A stretch of 64,000 bases of DNA from Acidisoma sp. PAMC 29798. GTDB taxonomy: Bacteria > Pseudomonadota > Alphaproteobacteria > Acetobacterales > Acetobacteraceae. Of this stretch, positions 38,167 to 47,288 are shown piece after piece. The notes under the pieces were generated by a model. That model ran no database searches, was not told the origin of the DNA, and saw only the letters and a list, made by a program, of their open reading frames with translations. Location of the stretch: NCBI RefSeq assembly GCF_030252425.1, contig NZ_CP126994.1, positions 2,661,001-2,725,000 of the forward strand. The letters run 5' to 3'. A program made the position numbers and the translations under genes. Position 1 is the first letter of the stretch. Each line of letters begins with the position of its first letter.

Positions 38167-39558
38167 ATGGCTGATACCTTCGATCTGATCGTCATCGGCT
38201 CCGGCCCTGGCGGCTATGTCTGCGCCATCAAGGCGGCGCAGCTCGGCCTGAAGGTCGCCTGCGTCGAAAAGCGCGAGACGCTGGGCGGCACTTGTCTCAA
38301 TATCGGCTGCATCCCGTCCAAGGCGCTGCTCCAGTCCTCCGAGAACTTCCATGACGCGGCAACGAGCTTCGCGGATCATGGCGTCATGATCGCGGGCATC
38401 ACCCTCGATCTCGCCAAGATGCATGCGCGCAAACGCGACGTCGTCGAAGCCAATACCAAGGGCGTGGAATTTCTGTTCCGCAAGAATAAGGTGACCTGGC
38501 TCAAGGGCGAGGGCCGCATCCTCAGCACCGGCCGCGTCTCCGTCGCCGGCACCGAATACGAAACCAAATCCATCGTCATCGCCACGGGTAGTGAGAGCAC
38601 CCCCCTGCCCGGCGTGCCGGTAGACGAAACGCGCATCGTGACCTCGACCGGCGCGCTGGAACTGTCCGAAGTCCCCAAGCGCCTGGTGGTGATCGGCGCC
38701 GGAGTCATCGGCCTGGAACTCGGCAGCGTCTGGCACCGCCTCGGCGCCGAGGTAACGGTGATCGAGTATTTGCCACGCATCGTGCCGACGCTCGACGCCG
38801 ATGTCGCCAAGGACTTCATGCGCATCCTGGAGAAGCAGGGGCTCAAGTTCCGCCTCGGTTCCAAGGTGACCAGGGCAATGACGGGCGAGAGCGGCGTGAC
38901 GCTGATGGTCGAACCCGCAAAGGGCGGCGAGGCCGAGACGATCGAGGCGGATGTCGTGCTGCTGGCCATCGGTCGCCGCGTTTTCGTCGATGGCCTTGGT
39001 TTGACGGAAGCGGGCGTCCAGCTTGACGAGCGTGGCCGGGTTTGGACCGATGACCATTATGCGACGAATGTGCCGGGCATCTATGCCATCGGCGATGTCC
39101 GGATTGGGCCGATGCTCGCTCATAAGGCCGAGGACGAGGGCGTCGCCATCGCCGAAATCTTGGCGGGCCAGGCGGGCCATGTGAATTACGGCGCCATCCC
39201 GAGCGTCATCTATACCTGGCCCGAGGTCGCGAGCGTCGGCAAGTCCGAGGATGAGCTGAAGGCTGAGGGCGTCGCTTATACCAGCGGCAAGTTCCCCTTC
39301 ACCGCCAATGGCCGCGCGCGGGCGATGGGGAATACCGACGGGTATGTGAAGCTGCTCGCCGACAAGACCACCGACAAACTGCTCGGTGCCCATATCATCG
39401 GGCCGGACGCGGGCACGCTGATTGCGGAACTCGTCACGGCGATCGAATTCGGCGCCTCAGCCGAGGACGTCTCCCGCATCTGCCACGCCCATCCGACGCT
39501 GAGCGAAGCCGTCAAGGAAGCCGCCTTCGCGGTTGAGGGTCACGCGATCCATATGTAA
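38167..39558 (+). CDS. lpd: Dihydrolipoyl dehydrogenase (E3)
   Basis: FAD disulfide oxidoreductase that reoxidises lipoyl-E2. 463 residues: [23 protein letters not shown], redox pair CLNIGC (C43/C48), NAD motif [18 protein letters not shown] motif [22 protein letters not shown], and the active-site His/Glu in [13 protein letters not shown]. Separated from sucB by 122 nt that hold the REP pair, so its level may be set apart from sucAB. Confidence 0.96.
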   Translation: MADTFDLIVIGSGPGGYVCAIKAAQLGLKVACVEKRETLGGTCLNIGCIPSKALLQSSENFHDAATSFADHGVMIAGITLDLAKMHARKRDVVEANTKGVEFLFRKNKVTWLKGEGRILSTGRVSVAGTEYETKSIVIATGSESTPLPGVPVDETRIVTSTGALELSEVPKRLVVIGAGVIGLELGSVWHRLGAEVTVIEYLPRIVPTLDADVAKDFMRILEKQGLKFRLGSKVTRAMTGESGVTLMVEPAKGGEAETIEADVVLLAIGRRVFVDGLGLTEAGVQLDERGRVWTDDHYATNVPGIYAIGDVRIGPMLAHKAEDEGVAIAEILAGQAGHVNYGAIPSVIYTWPEVASVGKSEDELKAEGVAYTSGKFPFTANGRARAMGNTDGYVKLLADKTTDKLLGAHIIGPDAGTLIAELVTAIEFGASAEDVSRICHAHPTLSEAVKEAAFAVEGHAIHM

Positions 39559-39613
39559 TCAGTATCGTTACGAGGTCATATTCATTCCCTCGAAACGATA
39601 ATCTGGCGTCATA

Positions 39614-39677
39614 ATGGAAACAGCCCCGCTTCCGGGGTGCGTGATTTGACGGGTCGGGCACGGGGCACCATTTCCAT
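39614..39677 (+). promoter_or_regulatory. Leader with two mutually exclusive hairpins
   Basis: Outer stem: ATGGAAA (39614-39620) pairs with TTTCCAT (39671-39677), extended by GCCCCG / CGGGGC. Inner alternative: CCCCG-CTTC-CGGGG (39624-39637) uses the same CCCCG strand. Located 60 nt before the DUF2934 gene and 55 nt after the lpd stop. Could be an lpd 3' structure or a regulatory leader; by-eye fold only. Confidence 0.35.
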
Positions 39678-39737
39678 GGGCACCGATCGCCTGTGCGCAC
39701 AGCCTGCGATCAGCGACAGACAAGGATAGAGAATCGT

Positions 39738-40118
39738 ATGTCCGACAATCCCCTGAAGTTCGATCCCAAGCGCGAGCATCGCATTCGCGAGCGCGCCTAT
39801 CATCTGTGGGAAAGCGAAGGCAAGCCGCACGGACGCGACGCGGATTATTGGGAGCGCGCGCGCGAGTTGGATGCCATGGAGGCGAGCGGGGCCACCGGGC
39901 AGATCGAAAACCCCATCGCTGCCGGTATCGATCCCACCGCGCCGGTTGGCGTCGAGGAAGCCTCGATCCAGGAAAATCTCGGTGAATTCCCTGGGCTGAT
40001 GAGCGATCAGGGGGAAGACCTGCAGACGCCGATGGCGAAACATCATGAGACGTCGGAAGCGCCCGAGGTTCCGGCACCCGCTGCCACGGCGAAGAAGCCG
40101 AAGAAAAAGAAGGCTTAA
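39738..40118 (+). CDS. DUF2934 domain protein
   Basis: 126 residues from ATG 39738. The N-terminal part, HRIRERAYHLWESEGKPHGRDADYWERAREL, is a clear DUF2934 motif (short helical domain of unknown function, common in alphaproteobacteria). The rest is low complexity: acidic middle and a Pro/Ala/Lys tail ending KKPKKKKA, which could bind nucleic acid. A start 15 codons upstream is less likely. Often linked to stress-related genes, but no function is established. Confidence 0.85.
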   Translation: MSDNPLKFDPKREHRIRERAYHLWESEGKPHGRDADYWERARELDAMEASGATGQIENPIAAGIDPTAPVGVEEASIQENLGEFPGLMSDQGEDLQTPMAKHHETSEAPEVPAPAATAKKPKKKKA

Positions 40119-40154
40119 TTACCCGCCTCTTTAAACGATCCCCCATCCCACCTC

Positions 40155-40185
40155 CGTCATCCCACGACTTGATCGGGGGATGACG
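40155..40185. terminator. Hairpin between convergent genes
   Basis: CGTCATCCC pairs with GGGATGACG around ACGACTTGATCGG. Related in sequence to the ends of the composite palindrome at 11001-11103. Lies between the DUF2934 stop and the stop of the receptor-like gene, so it may end both transcripts. Confidence 0.5.
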
Positions 40186-40194
40186 TGGGAGAGC

Positions 40195-41277
40195 CTAAAT
40201 CGGCTTCCACCCATAGCGCTGCATCATGGTGCGGCGCAGCTTGGTCACAGCCGGCGCCGATCCCGTGACCTGCGTCAGCAAGTCCGTCGCGGCCGGGCCG
40301 GTCAGCAGTGACACACCCTGAGTCGTCGTCACCGCTGAAACAGACAGACTGTCGCCGATCTCACCCGCGCCACGGCGCCACTCGGCCAAGGTGGACGGCC
40401 GCACCAAATCCGGTAGGACGGCCGCGAAGCATAGCCCGGCGGCCGTGGCGGCGGCTTGGTAGCTCACCAGCCGATCGTCCGGAACCAGGGCCACATTCCG
40501 CGCGGCCGCAAGCTCGATCAAGGTTGGAACAGAGGGCAGTTGCGGATCGCGCGCCGTCATGCCGTCACCGGTCTGCACGCCCGTGGCGAACACCGGCTGC
40601 ACGCCGACTGCGGCGGCGGCTTGCAGGATGTCATGCATCTTGGGTGCGCTGACGAAACCGACATCGATCACGCCACGTCGCAACGCGTCGACAATGCTCG
40701 CGGGCTCGGACAAGCCGAAGGCCGGCACCGTGGGAATGCCCAGCAGGTCGAGCGCGAGGAAGCCCGCAAGCTCCGGCCCGATGGGGTTGGAGGCGCCAAG
40801 CCGGAGCGGATGCCCGGTCTTGGCGCGATCAAGGGTGCCCGAGGTCAGCATGACGGCCGGCGTCATGCCGGTGACCGTCGCGATCCAATGGCAGGGATCG
40901 TAGGTGACGCGACTGTCGCCTTCGAGCCAGGCGAGGAACGCGGCACCGGGCGCAAACATCATCGTCGCGCCGTCCGGTGCGATGCGCGTTCCGAAAGCGT
41001 TCGAGACTGTCACGCCATCCGGTCCGCCGATATCGGCGAACTGGAACGGCACATTCTCGGGCAGGCCTGAGAGAAGATGGGGTGCCAGCAGCTTGGCCCA
41101 GCCGGCGATATAGCCATGCGCCGGGCCGCTGGTGACGAAGGTGACGCCATTCGGGAAACCGTTCGGCTCGGCAACTGTCGCGGCGCGCGCAAAGTCCCGT
41201 GGCAGGGCGAAGGGCAAAGCGAGGGCCGGGAGGCTTAAAATGGCCCGCCGTCGAAGAAGGGTTCGGGACATCAGCAT
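40195..41277 (-). CDS. Tripartite tricarboxylate transporter receptor-like protein (Bug/TctC-type)
   Basis: About 360 residues with an N-terminal export signal (SRTLLRRRAILSLPALALPFALP, twin-arginine-like) and a two-lobe periplasmic binding fold; segments such as NPIGPELAGFLALDLLGIP, ALRRGVIDVGFVSAPK and DPQLPSVPTLIEL resemble the Bug receptors of TTT transporters. No tctA/tctB membrane genes are near, as is common for orphan Bug proteins. The start could be 41277 or 41271 (MSRTLL); a GTG at 41292 abutting the apt stop is less likely. It follows apt by about 15 nt, so cotranscription is likely. Confidence 0.65.
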   Translation of the reverse strand: MLMSRTLLRRRAILSLPALALPFALPRDFARAATVAEPNGFPNGVTFVTSGPAHGYIAGWAKLLAPHLLSGLPENVPFQFADIGGPDGVTVSNAFGTRIAPDGATMMFAPGAAFLAWLEGDSRVTYDPCHWIATVTGMTPAVMLTSGTLDRAKTGHPLRLGASNPIGPELAGFLALDLLGIPTVPAFGLSEPASIVDALRRGVIDVGFVSAPKMHDILQAAAAVGVQPVFATGVQTGDGMTARDPQLPSVPTLIELAAARNVALVPDDRLVSYQAAATAAGLCFAAVLPDLVRPSTLAEWRRGAGEIGDSLSVSAVTTTQGVSLLTGPAATDLLTQVTGSAPAVTKLRRTMMQRYGWKPI

Positions 41278-41292
41278 GACCCGGCGTACCAC

Positions 41293-41808
41293 TTACGAAT
41301 CGTAAGCCAGGAGAGATTCGAACGGCACCTCAATCCGCTTGCGCCCTTCGAGGAAGGTCAGTTCGATCAGGGTCATGGCGGCCGGAACCTCGGCGCCCAC
41401 AGACCGCAGCAATCGGATGCCCGCAGCAAGGGTCCCGCCCGTAGCGAGCAGGTCATCGACCACCAGAACGCGCGCGCCGGGTTCGACCGCATCCGCCTGC
41501 ATTTCGATCCGATCCGATCCGTATTCCAAGGCGTAATCCAACCCGACGACATCGCCCGGCAGCTTGCCCGGCTTGCGCAGCATCAGGAACCCGCAGCGGA
41601 GCTTGAGGGCGAGCGGTGCGGCGAACAGAAAGCCCCGGCTTTCGAGGCCCGCCAGATAATCGGGCTTATAGAAGGCGATGCGCTCGGCCATCCGATCCAT
41701 CGCCACCTGCCAGGCCTCGGCATGCCGCAACAGCGTGGAAATGTCGTAAAAAAGGATGCCGGGCTTCGGGAAATCAGGGATCGCCCGGATGTGTTCTTTG
41801 AGGTCCAT
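41293..41808 (-). CDS. apt: Adenine phosphoribosyltransferase
   Basis: Purine salvage: adenine plus PRPP to AMP. 171 residues from ATG 41808 ([27 protein letters not shown]), the usual length, with [17 protein letters not shown] and the PRPP loop [17 protein letters not shown]. The longer frame upstream of 41808 has no family similarity and is rejected. Confidence 0.96.
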   Translation of the reverse strand: MDLKEHIRAIPDFPKPGILFYDISTLLRHAEAWQVAMDRMAERIAFYKPDYLAGLESRGFLFAAPLALKLRCGFLMLRKPGKLPGDVVGLDYALEYGSDRIEMQADAVEPGARVLVVDDLLATGGTLAAGIRLLRSVGAEVPAAMTLIELTFLEGRKRIEVPFESLLAYDS

Positions 41809-41878
41809 CCGGGCTGTATAGCGGAGCCAGGGTTGGGGACAAGGCGTCCCAAACCCTGGTCCGCTCAGCGGTTGGATA

Positions 41879-42442
41879 TCAGCCGCTGACAGTGGTGAAG
41901 TCGAACTCGAACTGCGCGGCATGGGTCGTTGCATTATTGACCACCGGCAACTCCGGGATATTGGCCAGACGCCGCGCGACCTCCGCCGGAGGCACCGCGA
42001 AGATCGGCGACGCAAGCAGCTGGTTCACGGCACCCTGATCACCGGCCTGATAGGCTTTGCCCAGAGCCAGCATGTCATCGACTACGGCCTGGGACGGCGC
42101 GGTCGGGCTGATGCCCACGACATCGCGCAGAATTTCACGCGACTGCAAAATCTGCGCGCGCCACAGGCCCGGCATATTGGTCCAGCGCGGAGAGGTATTG
42201 AGCTTTCCGCCCATGTAATCGACCGCCGCGACGGCATTCGCCGCCATGGCGGGGTTGCCCATCATCTCATCGTAATGGCCGAAGGAATAGGCGGCGACCT
42301 GGAGCGACCTTACATCGACATCGCCGTTGGTGCCCAATGAACCCGAAGGCATCATGGCCGTGTCCGGCAAGCGGTTCTCAAGGGCGCAGCCTGCCAATAG
42401 GGTGAGGGCGCAAGCCCCCATCAAAGTTCCGAAGCGCATCAT
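41879..42442 (-). CDS. Hypothetical lipoprotein
   Basis: 187 residues starting with a lipoprotein signal ([25 protein letters not shown]; lipobox LLAG-C at about 16-19). The mature part is soluble and mostly helical with no motif I recognise ([35 protein letters not shown]). It lies between the rplM-rpsI-argC group and apt, 70 nt before apt. Outer-membrane anchoring is inferred from the signal; function unknown. Confidence 0.75.
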   Translation of the reverse strand: MMRFGTLMGACALTLLAGCALENRLPDTAMMPSGSLGTNGDVDVRSLQVAAYSFGHYDEMMGNPAMAANAVAAVDYMGGKLNTSPRWTNMPGLWRAQILQSREILRDVVGISPTAPSQAVVDDMLALGKAYQAGDQGAVNQLLASPIFAVPPAEVARRLANIPELPVVNNATTHAAQFEFDFTTVSG

Positions 42443-42516
42443 GTCCCAACGATCCCCAAACGTTCTGATCCCTTAACGCAGGACGAGAGGATTCAGATGC
42501 GCGGCCGAAATAGGGC

Positions 42517-43032
42517 TCAGCGATAGCGGGCGGAGAGTTCCACGTAATGCGCGGCCGTCGATGCAAATCGGGCAAGCTCCTCGGCGTCCATCACCCGCAC
42601 GAGGCGGGCGGGCGCGCCGGCCCAAAGCTCGTTCCGGCCGATGCGCTTGCCCGGTGCCAAAAGGCCGCCGGCCGCCAGCATGCCGCCGCTTTCGATGACA
42701 GCGCCATCCATGACGGTCGCACCCATGCCGACGAAGCCGCCATCCTCGATCGTGCAGGCATGAACGATCGCCGCGTGGCCGACGGTGACATCATTGCCAA
42801 GGATGCACGGAAACGTGACATGATTGACGTGCAGAATGGAGCCGTCCTGCACATTGGTGCGCGCGCCGATGCGGATATGGTTGGTGTCGCCGCGCAGGAC
42901 GCAGAGGAACCAGATGCTGGATTGCGGCCCGATCTCGACATCGCCGATCACCACCGCCGTTGGAGCAATCCACGCCTCGGGATGAATACGCGGCGTGACC
43001 CCCTCGAAGGGGAGGATCACGCCCCCGCTCAC
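42517..43032 (-). CDS. Gamma carbonic anhydrase family protein
   Basis: 171 residues of left-handed beta-helix hexapeptide repeats (VIGDVEIGPQSSIWFLCVLRGDTNHIRIGARTNVQDGSILHV) with the metal histidines in the NVQDGSILHVNH and VGHAAIVHACTI segments. Family members bind zinc; catalysis of CO2 hydration is proven only for some. The start overlaps the argC stop by 4 nt. Confidence 0.9.
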   Translation of the reverse strand: MSGGVILPFEGVTPRIHPEAWIAPTAVVIGDVEIGPQSSIWFLCVLRGDTNHIRIGARTNVQDGSILHVNHVTFPCILGNDVTVGHAAIVHACTIEDGGFVGMGATVMDGAVIESGGMLAAGGLLAPGKRIGRNELWAGAPARLVRVMDAEELARFASTAAHYVELSARYR

Positions 43033-43949
43033 GCGGCCAGGCCCAGCATCAGCTTGAGGTTCTGAACCGCAGCGCCGGAGGCACCCTTGCCGAGATTGTC
43101 GAGGCGCGCCACCAGCACCGCCTGGCGATAGGTTTCGTTCGCCAGAACATGCAGCGACATGCGGTCGGTGTCGTTGAGGTCTTCCGGCTCCAGGCGCGTT
43201 ACGGGCTCGGCCGAAACCGTAATGCCCGCTGCCTCTGCGTAATGGGCGGCGAGCGCCGCCGCGAGATCGGCGCCGGAGGGGCGGCCGGGCAAGGCATCCA
43301 GATGCAGGGGAATGGAGACGAGCATGCCCTGGCGGAAATGACCGACCGAGGGCACGAACAATGGCCGCTGCGTCAGGCCAGCGTGATGCTGGATTTCCGG
43401 CACATGCTTGTGTTCCAGCCCCAGGGCATAAAGCTCGAACGGCGGGCCGCCGGTCGTGTCATGAGCCTCGATCATGCTGCGGCCACCGCCGCTGAAGCCA
43501 CTGACGGCATTGACCGTGATCGGCGCATCAGCCGGCAGCAGCCCGGCATCGACAAGGGGGCGCAGCAAGGAAATGGCGCCGGTCGCGTAGCAGCCGGGGT
43601 TGGAGACATGGCGTGCGGCGCGGATAAGGTCTGGTTGCGCGGTGGTCAATTCGGGAAAGCCGAAGACCCAGTCGGGCGCGGTGCGATAGGCGCTGCTCGC
43701 ATCGAGGATACGCGGCGCGTCTTCCCCAAGAGCATCGGCGAGTGCCACGGCCTCGCGGGCCGCGTCGTCGGGAAGGCAAAGGATGATGAGATCCGCCTGC
43801 CGCATCAGCGCCTGCCGCACGGCCGGATCTTTCCGGTCGGCGGCAGGGATGCTGAGCAAGGCGAGCGTCGAAAGGCCGGCAAGGCGCTGCCGAATGCCGA
43901 GACCGGTGGTCCCGGCCTCGCCATCGATGAAGATGGTTGGCAGCGCCAT
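43029..43949 (-). CDS. argC: N-acetyl-gamma-glutamyl-phosphate reductase
   Basis: Third step of arginine synthesis. 306 residues of the shorter type-2 ArgC: TIFIDGEAGTTGLGIRQRL, catalytic Cys in VSNPGCYATGAI, and the GFSGGGRSMIE segment. It follows rpsI by 8 nt, so arginine synthesis is tied to ribosomal-protein transcription, an arrangement seen in other alphaproteobacteria. Confidence 0.95.
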   Translation of the reverse strand: MALPTIFIDGEAGTTGLGIRQRLAGLSTLALLSIPAADRKDPAVRQALMRQADLIILCLPDDAAREAVALADALGEDAPRILDASSAYRTAPDWVFGFPELTTAQPDLIRAARHVSNPGCYATGAISLLRPLVDAGLLPADAPITVNAVSGFSGGGRSMIEAHDTTGGPPFELYALGLEHKHVPEIQHHAGLTQRPLFVPSVGHFRQGMLVSIPLHLDALPGRPSGADLAAALAAHYAEAAGITVSAEPVTRLEPEDLNDTDRMSLHVLANETYRQAVLVARLDNLGKGASGAAVQNLKLMLGLAA

Positions 43950-43957
43950 CGTCGTGA

Positions 43958-44446
43958 TCAGCGCTTGCTGAACTGGAAGCTCCGGCGGGCCTTGGCGCGG
44001 CCATACTTCTTACGCTCGACGGTGCGGCTGTCGCGCGTGAGGAAGCCGGCAACCTTGAGGATGCCACGCAGGTCGGGCTCGTAATAGGTCAGTGCCCGGC
44101 TGATGCCGTGGCGCACCGCGCCAGCTTGGCCGGACAAGCCACCGCCGACGACCGTGCAGACGACGTCGAACTGGTTGTAGCGATCGGCCACCAGGAAGGG
44201 CTGGGTGATCAGCATGCGCAGCACGGGACGCGCGAAATACTGCGCGGCCTTCTTGCCGTTCACGGTGATCTCGCCCTTGCCCGGCTTGATCCAAACGCGC
44301 GCGACGGCTTCCTTGCGGCGGCCGGTGGCGTAGGAACGGCCCCAGGCATCACGCTTCGGCTCGACGCGGATGGTTTCGGCCTCGGCGCTGGTGACGATCG
44401 GCGCGCTGGCGAGGTCGGCGAGGGTTCTGGTCTCGGTCTCTGACAT
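43958..44446 (-). CDS. rpsI: 30S ribosomal protein S9
   Basis: 162 residues. The conserved core begins at [27 protein letters not shown] and ends with the tRNA-contacting tail [17 protein letters not shown]. The extra acidic N-terminal 30 residues are common in alphaproteobacterial S9. Starts 2 nt after rplM. Confidence 0.98.
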   Translation of the reverse strand: MSETETRTLADLASAPIVTSAEAETIRVEPKRDAWGRSYATGRRKEAVARVWIKPGKGEITVNGKKAAQYFARPVLRMLITQPFLVADRYNQFDVVCTVVGGGLSGQAGAVRHGISRALTYYEPDLRGILKVAGFLTRDSRTVERKKYGRAKARRSFQFSKR

Positions 44447-44448
44447 AA

Positions 44449-44913
44449 TCAGACCCTCCGGTTCTTGGAGTTCATGGCACCGACATCGAGCGGCGCGGGC
44501 TGCTGACCAGCATGCGGATGCTCGCCATCGGCATAGACATACAGGTGCCGCATCTGGGCGCGCTGCAGGGGCCCGCGCGTGATCATGCGCTCGACCGCCT
44601 TCTCGACCACCCGCTCGGGGTGCTCGCTGGCAAGGCGCTGACCGATGCTGCGGCTCTTGATGCCGCCGGCATAGCCGGTGTGATAGTAGAAGAGCGACTG
44701 CTCCGCCTTCTTACCGGTGACAACGACCTTACGGGCGTTGACGACCACGATATGGTCACCGCAATCGACATGCGGCGTAAACTGGGGCTTGTGCTTACCG
44801 CGCAGCATCTGGGCGATCACGACGGCGAGGCGGCCAAGAACCAGGCCTTCCGCGTCGATGAGCACCCAATTCTTGCGAGCCTCGGCGGGCTTCAGCGAGA
44901 GGGTCGTCTTCAT
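44449..44913 (-). CDS. rplM: 50S ribosomal protein L13
   Basis: 154 residues: [40 protein letters not shown] and [20 protein letters not shown] match L13 throughout. First gene of the rplM-rpsI-argC-gamma carbonic anhydrase unit. Confidence 0.98.
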   Translation of the reverse strand: MKTTLSLKPAEARKNWVLIDAEGLVLGRLAVVIAQMLRGKHKPQFTPHVDCGDHIVVVNARKVVVTGKKAEQSLFYYHTGYAGGIKSRSIGQRLASEHPERVVEKAVERMITRGPLQRAQMRHLYVYADGEHPHAGQQPAPLDVGAMNSKNRRV

Positions 44914-44942
44914 CCGAACTCAGTTCCTTGTAGAATGGGCGG

Positions 44943-44971
44943 CTTATGGCCTCCGCCCCTGAGAAGGTCAA
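44943..44971 (-). promoter_or_regulatory. Predicted rplM promoter
   Basis: Minus strand TTGACC (44971-44966), 17-nt spacer, CATAAG (44948-44943), 30 nt upstream of the rplM start codon. Confidence 0.45.
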
Positions 44972-45022
44972 GGATTTTGCCATGTGGTAGCCCCATACCA
45001 CATAGGCGACACGGCGGCTGAT

Positions 45023-45052
45023 GGCGGGATGCGCTGCGCATTCCGACGTTAC
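45023..45052. repeat. Decayed REP-like hairpin
   Basis: GGCGGGATGCGCTGCGCATT followed by CCGACGTTAC resembles the REP family (CGCTGCGC loop) but the 3' stem strand and foot have changed. Confidence 0.4.
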
Positions 45053-45326
45053 ACAGACGGTTCAATGCTAAATAAACTTTGGATTTTGTATCATGAGCAG
45101 AGGCTGATTTGGCAGCCCCTGCGCATGACGGCCACCTTGCGGCCAAGCCGTCCATGGCCCTTCAGGGTCAGGCGGCGGACGTCTCCCTAAACTTGGCTGC
45201 TGAAAAAATGACCATCCTGCCATCAAATCCAGCAAATTGAGTTTGGCGCCGGCACGATGATTCAGCAAGCACAATTCCGCCGAAATTCAACACCACTACT
45301 ACTCCTTTAGACTCAATGAGCAGGTC

Positions 45327-45785
45327 ATGAGCGACAATCCGACGATCGAAAGCCACGTTGCCACCGGCGCGAGGATCGATGCTGAAATCCGTGACGCTCT
45401 CACCCGCTATCGACGCGTGGCCTTGGTCGGCGCTTCCCCCAAGCCGGAGCGCCCGTCCCATGGAGTTATGGGCTTTCTGTTGCGGCACGGCTTCGATGTC
45501 ACGCCGATCAACCCGGGCGTCGCCGGGCAGGAGATTCACGGTAAGCCCGTCGTCGCGACGCTAGACCAAGCAGCACCGCTCGACATCGTCGATATCTTCC
45601 GGGCCTCCGATCAGGTCGGCCCTGTCGTGACGGAGGCCATCCGCCTCGGTGCGAAGGTGATCTGGATGCAGCTCGGCGTCATCAACCATGCCGCCGCCGC
45701 CGAAGCCCGCGCTGCCGGCCTGACGGTCATCATGGACCGCTGCCCGGCTATCGAGTGGCCACGCCTCGGACTGCATCGCGTCTGA
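45327..45785 (+). CDS. CoA-binding protein (YccU family)
   Basis: 152 residues, a single CoA-binding Rossmann domain: RRVALVGASPKPERPSHGVMGFLLRHGFDVTPINPG, DIFRASDQVGPVVTEAIRLGAKVIWMQLGVIN and a C-terminal DRCPAIEW. The fold matches the N-terminal domain of CoA ligases; the cellular role of these small stand-alone proteins is not established. Confidence 0.9.
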   Translation: MSDNPTIESHVATGARIDAEIRDALTRYRRVALVGASPKPERPSHGVMGFLLRHGFDVTPINPGVAGQEIHGKPVVATLDQAAPLDIVDIFRASDQVGPVVTEAIRLGAKVIWMQLGVINHAAAAEARAAGLTVIMDRCPAIEWPRLGLHRV

Positions 45786-45881
45786 CCAGGAACTGTCTTT
45801 TCGTTAAGGTTACACTCTCGCGATAGACAAGCCACTGAGTCTACCCAAGTCTGTCCTACCCATTCATCTGGAACCCGACCC

Positions 45882-46685
45882 ATGACCCCCGAGGAACGCG
45901 ACGTCATCGCCCGCTTCGTGCAGCGCGTCGCCGGCTCGCCCGCCGGCGGCTCCGTCCCCGCAACGGCCGCCGCCCCGCTGCCACCGCTCGACCCCGAAGC
46001 GGATCAGCATCTGGCGAGCCTGTTCCAGCAATATCCGGAAGCCCGCTACCGGATGACGCAGTTCGCCTTCGGGCAGGAACAGGCGCTGGCCAATGCCGCC
46101 CATCGCATGCAATCGATGGAGCAGCAGCTCGCGGCGGTTCAGCAAAGCGGCGTGCCGGGTCAGCCCCAGGCACAAGGCGGTGGCTTCTTCAGCCGGCTGT
46201 TCGGCGCCCCCCCGGGCCAGCAGCAGCAGGCGCCGTATGCACAGCCCTATCAGCAGCAAGGCTATGCCCAGCAGCAGCCGGGCTTTGGTGGCGCGCCTGG
46301 CTATCAGCAGGGCTACGCCCAGCAACCGATGATGGCGCAGCGCGGCGGCAGCGGCTTCCTCGGCTCGGCCATGACGACGGCCGCCGGTGTCGCCGGCGGC
46401 ATGTTGGCCGCCAATGCGATTGAGGGACTGTTCTCCAATCGAAGTGCCGAAACCGGCGGCTTCGGTGGCGGCGGTGCGGAGCAAAGCGGTTGGGGTGGCG
46501 GCGGCGCGGACCAGAGCGGCTGGGGCGCCGGTGGTAGCGACCAAACCGGCTGGCAGACGGTGCCTGACCAAGGCGCCGGTGCGGCGGATCAAAGCGGCTG
46601 GCAGGATACGCCCGACACCTCGGCCCCCGATGACAGCGGCGGCGGCTGGGATGATAGCGGCGGCGGCGGCAGCGACTGGACCTGA
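45882..46685 (+). CDS. DUF2076 family protein with Gln/Gly-rich repeat tail
   Basis: 267 residues. The N-terminal 90 (MTPEERDVIARFVQRVAG ... ALANAAHRMQSMEQQLAAVQQ) match DUF2076. A Gln/Tyr/Pro-rich linker follows, then a hydrophobic Gly/Ala stretch (GSAMTTAAGVAGGMLAANAIEGLF), typical of these proteins, and a C-terminal series of imperfect repeats around (E/D)Q(S/T)GW separated by Gly-rich spacers, ending DSGGGGSDWT. Predicted envelope-associated or self-assembling; function unknown. Confidence 0.85.
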   Translation: MTPEERDVIARFVQRVAGSPAGGSVPATAAAPLPPLDPEADQHLASLFQQYPEARYRMTQFAFGQEQALANAAHRMQSMEQQLAAVQQSGVPGQPQAQGGGFFSRLFGAPPGQQQQAPYAQPYQQQGYAQQQPGFGGAPGYQQGYAQQPMMAQRGGSGFLGSAMTTAAGVAGGMLAANAIEGLFSNRSAETGGFGGGGAEQSGWGGGGADQSGWGAGGSDQTGWQTVPDQGAGAADQSGWQDTPDTSAPDDSGGGWDDSGGGGSDWT

Positions 46686-46694
46686 TGCGTCAGG

Positions 46695-47288
46695 TCACAA
46701 CGACAGGCTGTTGAACGGCACCAGCGTCAGCAGCGACAAAACGGCGCCAAGACCGACATCCGCGGCCACAATCAGGGCAGCGGATGTCGGCGTGACATCC
46801 AGGCTCAGCTTGGTCACATACCATTCCAGCCACAGAGCCCAGCCGAAACCGACCAGAGCGATGGTTTCCGCCACCATTGCCGGGGCGTGGAACAAGACCG
46901 GCAAAGACGTCACCAGCAGCAGGCAATACTGAGCGACGTTGGACCAGTTCCAGACAGCGATATAGCGCGGCCAGTCCCGCTCCTGCGCCAGCATCCGCAC
47001 CAGAGGGCGGGAAATCAGGGCGAAGCCCGCCCATCCGATGATGAAGGTCAGCAGATCGAGGGCGAAAGCATGCGCACCCTCCAAAGGGGCGGTGCCGCCA
47101 ACCCAGTCCACGAACCGCAACACGACGAAGATCGGAAGGGCGAAGAAAGGTGTAACGAAGCTGCGCCGCGCGACCCCTAGGTCGTTGCCGAAAGCGCGCA
47201 GGCCGGCGGCCTTTCCGAAAGTCAGTGCCGCGATCCCCCGCAGGCTCCCAGCGATTTCGCCGCCGACCAGTCGCAGCCCCTGCCTCAT
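46695..47288 (-). CDS. Hypothetical membrane protein, paralogue of the upstream gene
   Basis: 197 residues from ATG 47288 with about five hydrophobic segments (RSFVTPFFALPIFVVLRF; FALDLLTFIIGWAGFALIS; YCLLLVTSLPVLF; AETIALVGFGWALWL; LGAVLSLLTLVPF). Shares aligned landmarks with the preceding gene: GKAAG near the start, a Trp-rich WNWSNVAQY where that one has FNWCQW, and the LWLEWYVTKLSLD / FWLHWFLARHGLD segment. Overlaps the upstream gene by 4 nt (ATGA). I do not recognise a named family. The longer frame upstream of 47288 is out of context. Confidence 0.75.
   Translation of the reverse strand: MRQGLRLVGGEIAGSLRGIAALTFGKAAGLRAFGNDLGVARRSFVTPFFALPIFVVLRFVDWVGGTAPLEGAHAFALDLLTFIIGWAGFALISRPLVRMLAQERDWPRYIAVWNWSNVAQYCLLLVTSLPVLFHAPAMVAETIALVGFGWALWLEWYVTKLSLDVTPTSAALIVAADVGLGAVLSLLTLVPFNSLSL

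Larger units (their letters stand above)
44914..45326. other. Gene-free region upstream of rplM
   Basis: About 410 bp between divergent rplM and the CoA-binding gene. It holds a likely rplM promoter (44943-44971) and a decayed REP-like hairpin (45023-45052). Open frames here lack protein features. I see nothing else I can support. Confidence 0.5.

Noticed and set aside
45183-45197. CTCCCTAAACTTGGC, also present in the candidate sRNA (minus strand around 1174-1190)
   Set aside because: A 15-bp match is expected a few times by chance in 64 kb on both strands, and no hairpin or terminator follows here.
45168-45539. 123-residue minus-strand frame
   Set aside because: Antisense to the CoA-binding protein gene and without motifs.
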